A DNA stretch of 64,000 nucleotides, taken from assembly GCF_028453695.1 (NCBI RefSeq), contig NC_135775.1, forward strand, positions 24,524,545 through 24,588,544. The letters run 5' to 3'. Position 1 is the stretch's first letter; each line of letters begins with the position of its first letter. A program made the position numbers and the translations under genes. Shown one piece after another: positions 61,101 through 64,000 of the stretch. This DNA comes from Augochlora pura. Lineage: Eukaryota; Arthropoda; Insecta; Hymenoptera; Halictidae. Below the pieces are notes generated by a model that saw nothing but the letters and a program-made list of their open reading frames with translations, was not told the DNA's origin and did not search any database.

Positions 61101-62636
61101 GTTGCAAGAATTACCGCGACCTGCGGTAACTATTTTGATATTGCAAAGATACTCATTAAAGCCATCTAAGCTGCTGCCGGCCTTAGTCTCTTGTAATAGT
61201 GACGAGAAACATGTAAGATGCAATTTAGATTTTTTAAATTATTCCAATATTTTGATATAGTTTTTATACTCAGTCGATATTTGCTATTATAGGCGAAAGA
61301 AATAATCAGGTATTTAGAGTTTTGTGTATATAGATTAAGCTCTCAAGAACAGGCAATTCACAATTTTTTATTGTCGTTGTATGCTCGTTATAAAAAAGAT
61401 GAAGTTATGCGATTCATCAGTTCTCAAGGTAAATTACTTATCACATTCCCTAATTACTTGAAAAGGATGTTGATCTAAATGTTTCTCGTGTTTGTAGGGC
61501 AAGATATTAATATGGTACACTATGATGCCCGCTATGCATTACGTTTGTGCCAAGAAGTTGGCTTAACTGAAGCTTGCGTACAATTGTCCGCGTTGCTTGG
61601 TCTCTGGACAACAGCAGTAGATTTAGCTTTGACAATAAGCGTCGATCTTGCTAAACAAATAGCGGCCATGCCCACGGATCATGACGATGAATTAAGGAAA
61701 AAATTATGGTTGAGAATCGGTAATTCAAAGAAATCTAAATTATGGAAGCCTTTAGCTAAATATAAATTAATTAATTCCAATTTCAGCTGAACATGTGGTT
61801 CGCGAGAAAGACGATATAAAAGCAGCAATGGAATTTTTGCAACATTGTGAAATCGTCAGAATAGAAGATATACTACCATTCTTTTCTGATTTTGTTACCA
61901 TAGATCACTTCAAAACAGCTATTTGTAATTCGTTGCAGGTACATCTAATATGCTATTACCTTTTTCAATCCAACTTACAATTATTATTATAAATTTCAAT
62001 TATGATTAATAGGAATATAATCAACATATTCAAGATTTGAAGGAAGAAATGGAGGAAGCAGCGAAAGCAGCCGAACTTGTTAGAAAAGACATAGAAGACA
62101 TAAGGACAAGGTAGTCAAATAAAAGATAATGAAGTATTTAATGTCGCGATATTATGGAATATATTTTTTTAGCTGTTTCAGTATAAACGTAACAAAAGTG
62201 TGTGACGCTTGCGACGGTCAGTTACTATCGCGACCCTTTTATTTGTTTCACTGCGGACATGCGTTTCATAGCGATTGCCTCGTAGCTGGATTAACTCCTA
62301 TGTTGTCGATGGATCAGAGAACAAAGCTAGCTGATCTTCAACGACAACTACTTATTGCACAATCTAATAGACCAGAAGATACTACATCAGTTGGTTCTGT
62401 TTCCTTATCAAGAAAAAACCGAATTAAAGCTGACATTGATGAATTAGTAGGCTCCGAATGTTTATACTGTGGAGAACTCACGTTAGAGTGAGTTATTTTA
62501 ATATTTATCATTTTTGTTCGTGCAACATAAATATTTATTATCATATCTTACATTAATAAAATTGTATTGCAGGTCTTTAGATAAACCATTTATTGAAGAG
62601 GAAGACTATGAAAGAGTAATGAAAGAATGGGCATAA
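58115..62636 (+). CDS. Vps18: Vacuolar protein sorting-associated protein 18 (deep orange)
   Basis: Core subunit of the HOPS and CORVET tethering complexes, acting in endosome-lysosome fusion. Eighteen exons: 58115-58195, 58310-58490, 58555-58721, 58799-58975, 59320-59509, 59581-59702, 59777-59992, 60072-60188, 60261-60373, 60463-60574, 60642-60824, 60895-61212, 61293-61428, 61498-61719, 61787-61938, 62013-62110, 62173-62487, 62573-62636; 987 residues, close to other animals. An N-terminal propeller carries FHALLLYPDRVKGIS and RSIWAYSEQAVFKY. An alpha-solenoid with clathrin-type repeat follows (YLEFCVYRL, HNFLLSLYARY, DLAKQIA). The C-terminal RING-like domain (roughly 870-965) has CDAC, HCGHAFHSDC and CLYCGEL. 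Exon 17 has two possible acceptors nine bases apart. AATAAA is at 62799-62804. Confidence 0.95.
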
Positions 62637-62798
62637 ATAACATACACCACTTGTTTGCAAAATATTCCAAGAAACAATCAATTATTTTGTATATTATAAT
62701 TATATCTCAAAATTGTTTGTTACAAACAGGATATGTACCATACCGTTTTTAACGTGATAGCTATTTATATTGTATGTATTATTGTTTGTACATGCAAC

Positions 62799-62804
62799 AA
62801 TAAA
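62799..62804 (+). terminator. Vps18 polyadenylation signal
   Basis: AATAAA about 160 bp after the Vps18 stop. An inverted counterpart for the convergent glycosylase gene lies at 62854-62849 on the minus strand, so the two 3' ends probably meet or overlap slightly here. Confidence 0.55.
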
Positions 62805-62891
62805 ATACCGAATTAATTTAAAGCAATAGAAAATATCGACGTCACAATTTTATTCACGCATTTAATGCTTCGGATTGCATTCATCAATAAT

Positions 62892-63283
62892 TTAGTTAAT
62901 TTTCAATGAGACTTCGGCTTCCTTATTTCGTTTGCTCACTGCTTTGTTACCGTATATGTAATATCGTAATGGTTTCTTTGACCACTCCTCTCCACAGCCC
63001 TCTATACCTATGCGAGGGCACTTTACAATGTTGATTTCCATATTCACGTTGTCGTTCTCGATCCACAAACCTTTCCAAGAACACATCGAGTATTTACTAT
63101 GGTTTTTATGAAGTTGAAAGGCCATACAGAGCTTTGATGGGCCATTGCATAATTCATGTGTTTTTAAATCCTTCAAAGGCTTTTTAGCCACACCCGATGT
63201 TCCCTTTGATGTACGTTGACTAGCCATGCATTCAATACCTTCTAAGGGTTCAAGAGCCCTTATCAAAACAGCACATCCCTCAC
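62892..63283 (-). other. Glycosylase terminal exon C (distal, canonical form)
   Basis: Acceptor gattttag at 63291-63284. Joined to exon A it reads NISSQGEGCAVLIRALEPLEG-type sequence, almost as in human AAG, with Arg at the Arg182 position. It codes for 129 residues after the split codon, then TAA. A poly(A) signal lies about 40 bp downstream at 62854-62849. An ATG just upstream of the acceptor makes a longer open frame, but that start lacks the N-terminal half and is not a likely protein. Confidence 0.8.
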
Positions 63284-64000
63284 CTAAAATCTTACCAGCA
63301 GACATCTATATTATAAAATGTAACACTCGAAAAATAGAAATTTGTTAGATATTATAAGCATGCTCTTCAGATTTAATATCTCTCTCAGTTACACTAGAAC
63401 TTCCTAACACATAGTATCTCCACACTTTTTGGACACCATGTCCTGAATCATTGTTAGGGTTTGCTGCTACAATAGTAGTGAACTTTATATAAGGATCGTA
63501 TTCTATCCACAAATTCTGAGACTTGTAAATTTTTTGCTCATTGAAACAATCTTCATCAATATCAAAAGCAGCACAAATCTTGGATGGACTGTTACAAAGC
63601 TCATGTTGTTTGATGGACTTAGCATTTGCTATTATTCTCTTTCCTTTCCCACTCTCTTCAAATTGCATGTTCCTAAGCAGTTCCATATAATCTATGCCAA
63701 GCATAGGCTCCACTGCCTTAATTTGTACATATGCTCCTGACTCTGAATATTTTTAATGTTATAACAAATGTGCTTTGTTACATAGAGGAAGTATTTATAT
63801 CTCACAGATGGTGATCTTTCTTTAAAGTCAATTATAAAGAGCAATGGTAGGAGACAACCTTAAGCAACTATTTACTAGTACACAACACAATTATATATTA
63901 GAACTTATATGTTATTTACACTCACCTTGACTAGATATATTAAAACAATGATACATGCCATAAGTCATGTACACATAAATAGTTCCTGGTAACATATACA
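62892..64000 (-). CDS. MPG: Alkyladenine DNA glycosylase (3-methyladenine, MPG/AAG family), 5' part beyond window
   Basis: Base-excision repair enzyme that flips out and removes alkylated or deaminated purines. The window holds the 3' part. Exon A (63926 to beyond 64000) ends YGMYHCFNISSQ, the active-site strand with the Asn matching human Asn169, at a GTGAGT donor in phase 1. Two tandem terminal exons follow, each in phase and each with its own stop: B (63345-63742) and C (62892-63283). Both encode the C-terminal half, with LCNSPSKIC or LCNGPSKLC and the closing WRYYVLG or PLRYYIYG. C is closer to the human protein. The catalytic Glu (human Glu125) would lie upstream, outside the window. The gene converges on Vps18. 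Confidence 0.9.
63345..63742 (-). other. Glycosylase terminal exon B (proximal, diverged form)
   Basis: Acceptor atattcag at 63750-63743. Joined to exon A it reads NISSQESGAYVQIKAVEP, with Lys at the human Arg182 position, and ends in TAA after 131 residues. Only 61 bp separate its last base from exon C, and no AATAAA lies between, so a transcript using B would probably carry C as 3' UTR. The frame is intact, with conserved PSKIC and WRYYVLG words, which argues against simple decay. Confidence 0.8.

Noticed and set aside
1..64000. tRNA genes
   Set aside because: No cloverleaf with matching A and B boxes was found by eye; a covariance scan would be needed to exclude them fully.

Overview
The window reads as nuclear DNA of an insect, most likely a hymenopteran (bee, ant or wasp). 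All recognised proteins are animal housekeeping or cuticle proteins. Most introns in the gene-dense half are only about 60-80 bp. The gene-poor parts are rich in CpG-containing words (cgcg, tcga, gatcg), which fits the weakly CpG-depleted genomes of Hymenoptera. The species assignment is an inference. No viral, bacterial or CRISPR sequence was recognised.

Layout. Positions 1-21600 are almost gene-free: a low-complexity stretch that may be the 3' UTR of a gene lying to the left, one intronless ABCG half-transporter gene (5584-7383, minus), several degenerate minisatellites, and a large inverted repeat (about 20830-21370). From 21.6 to 42.8 kb lie six genes: PGS1 (plus, cardiolipin pathway), eIF3b (minus, translation initiation), RpS9 (minus, ribosome, with a predicted H/ACA snoRNA in an intron), SLC25A38 (plus, mitochondrial glycine carrier), LUC7-like (minus, U1 snRNP splicing factor) and a one-domain chitin-binding cuticle protein (CPAP1 type, minus). 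The probable first exon and TATA promoter of the cuticle gene sit about 4.8 kb upstream of its coding exons. Positions 42.8-55 kb are otherwise gene-poor and contain MITE-like elements. From 55 kb to the end come POLR3E/RPC5 (minus), Vps18 (plus) and the 3' part of an alkyladenine DNA glycosylase gene (minus).

The genes do not form one pathway; they are a typical constitutive cluster. PGS1/eIF3b, SLC25A38/LUC7L and Vps18/glycosylase are convergent. RpS9/SLC25A38 and POLR3E/Vps18 are divergent and may share promoters. Exon models were joined by hand from GT-AG sites and reading phase; each complete coding model sums to a whole number of codons.

The most unusual signal is in the glycosylase gene. 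The exon ending in the NISSQ motif can be joined in phase to either of two tandem terminal exons, 63345-63742 or 62892-63283. Each encodes its own version of the C-terminal half of the enzyme. The upstream version carries Lys where human AAG has Arg182.
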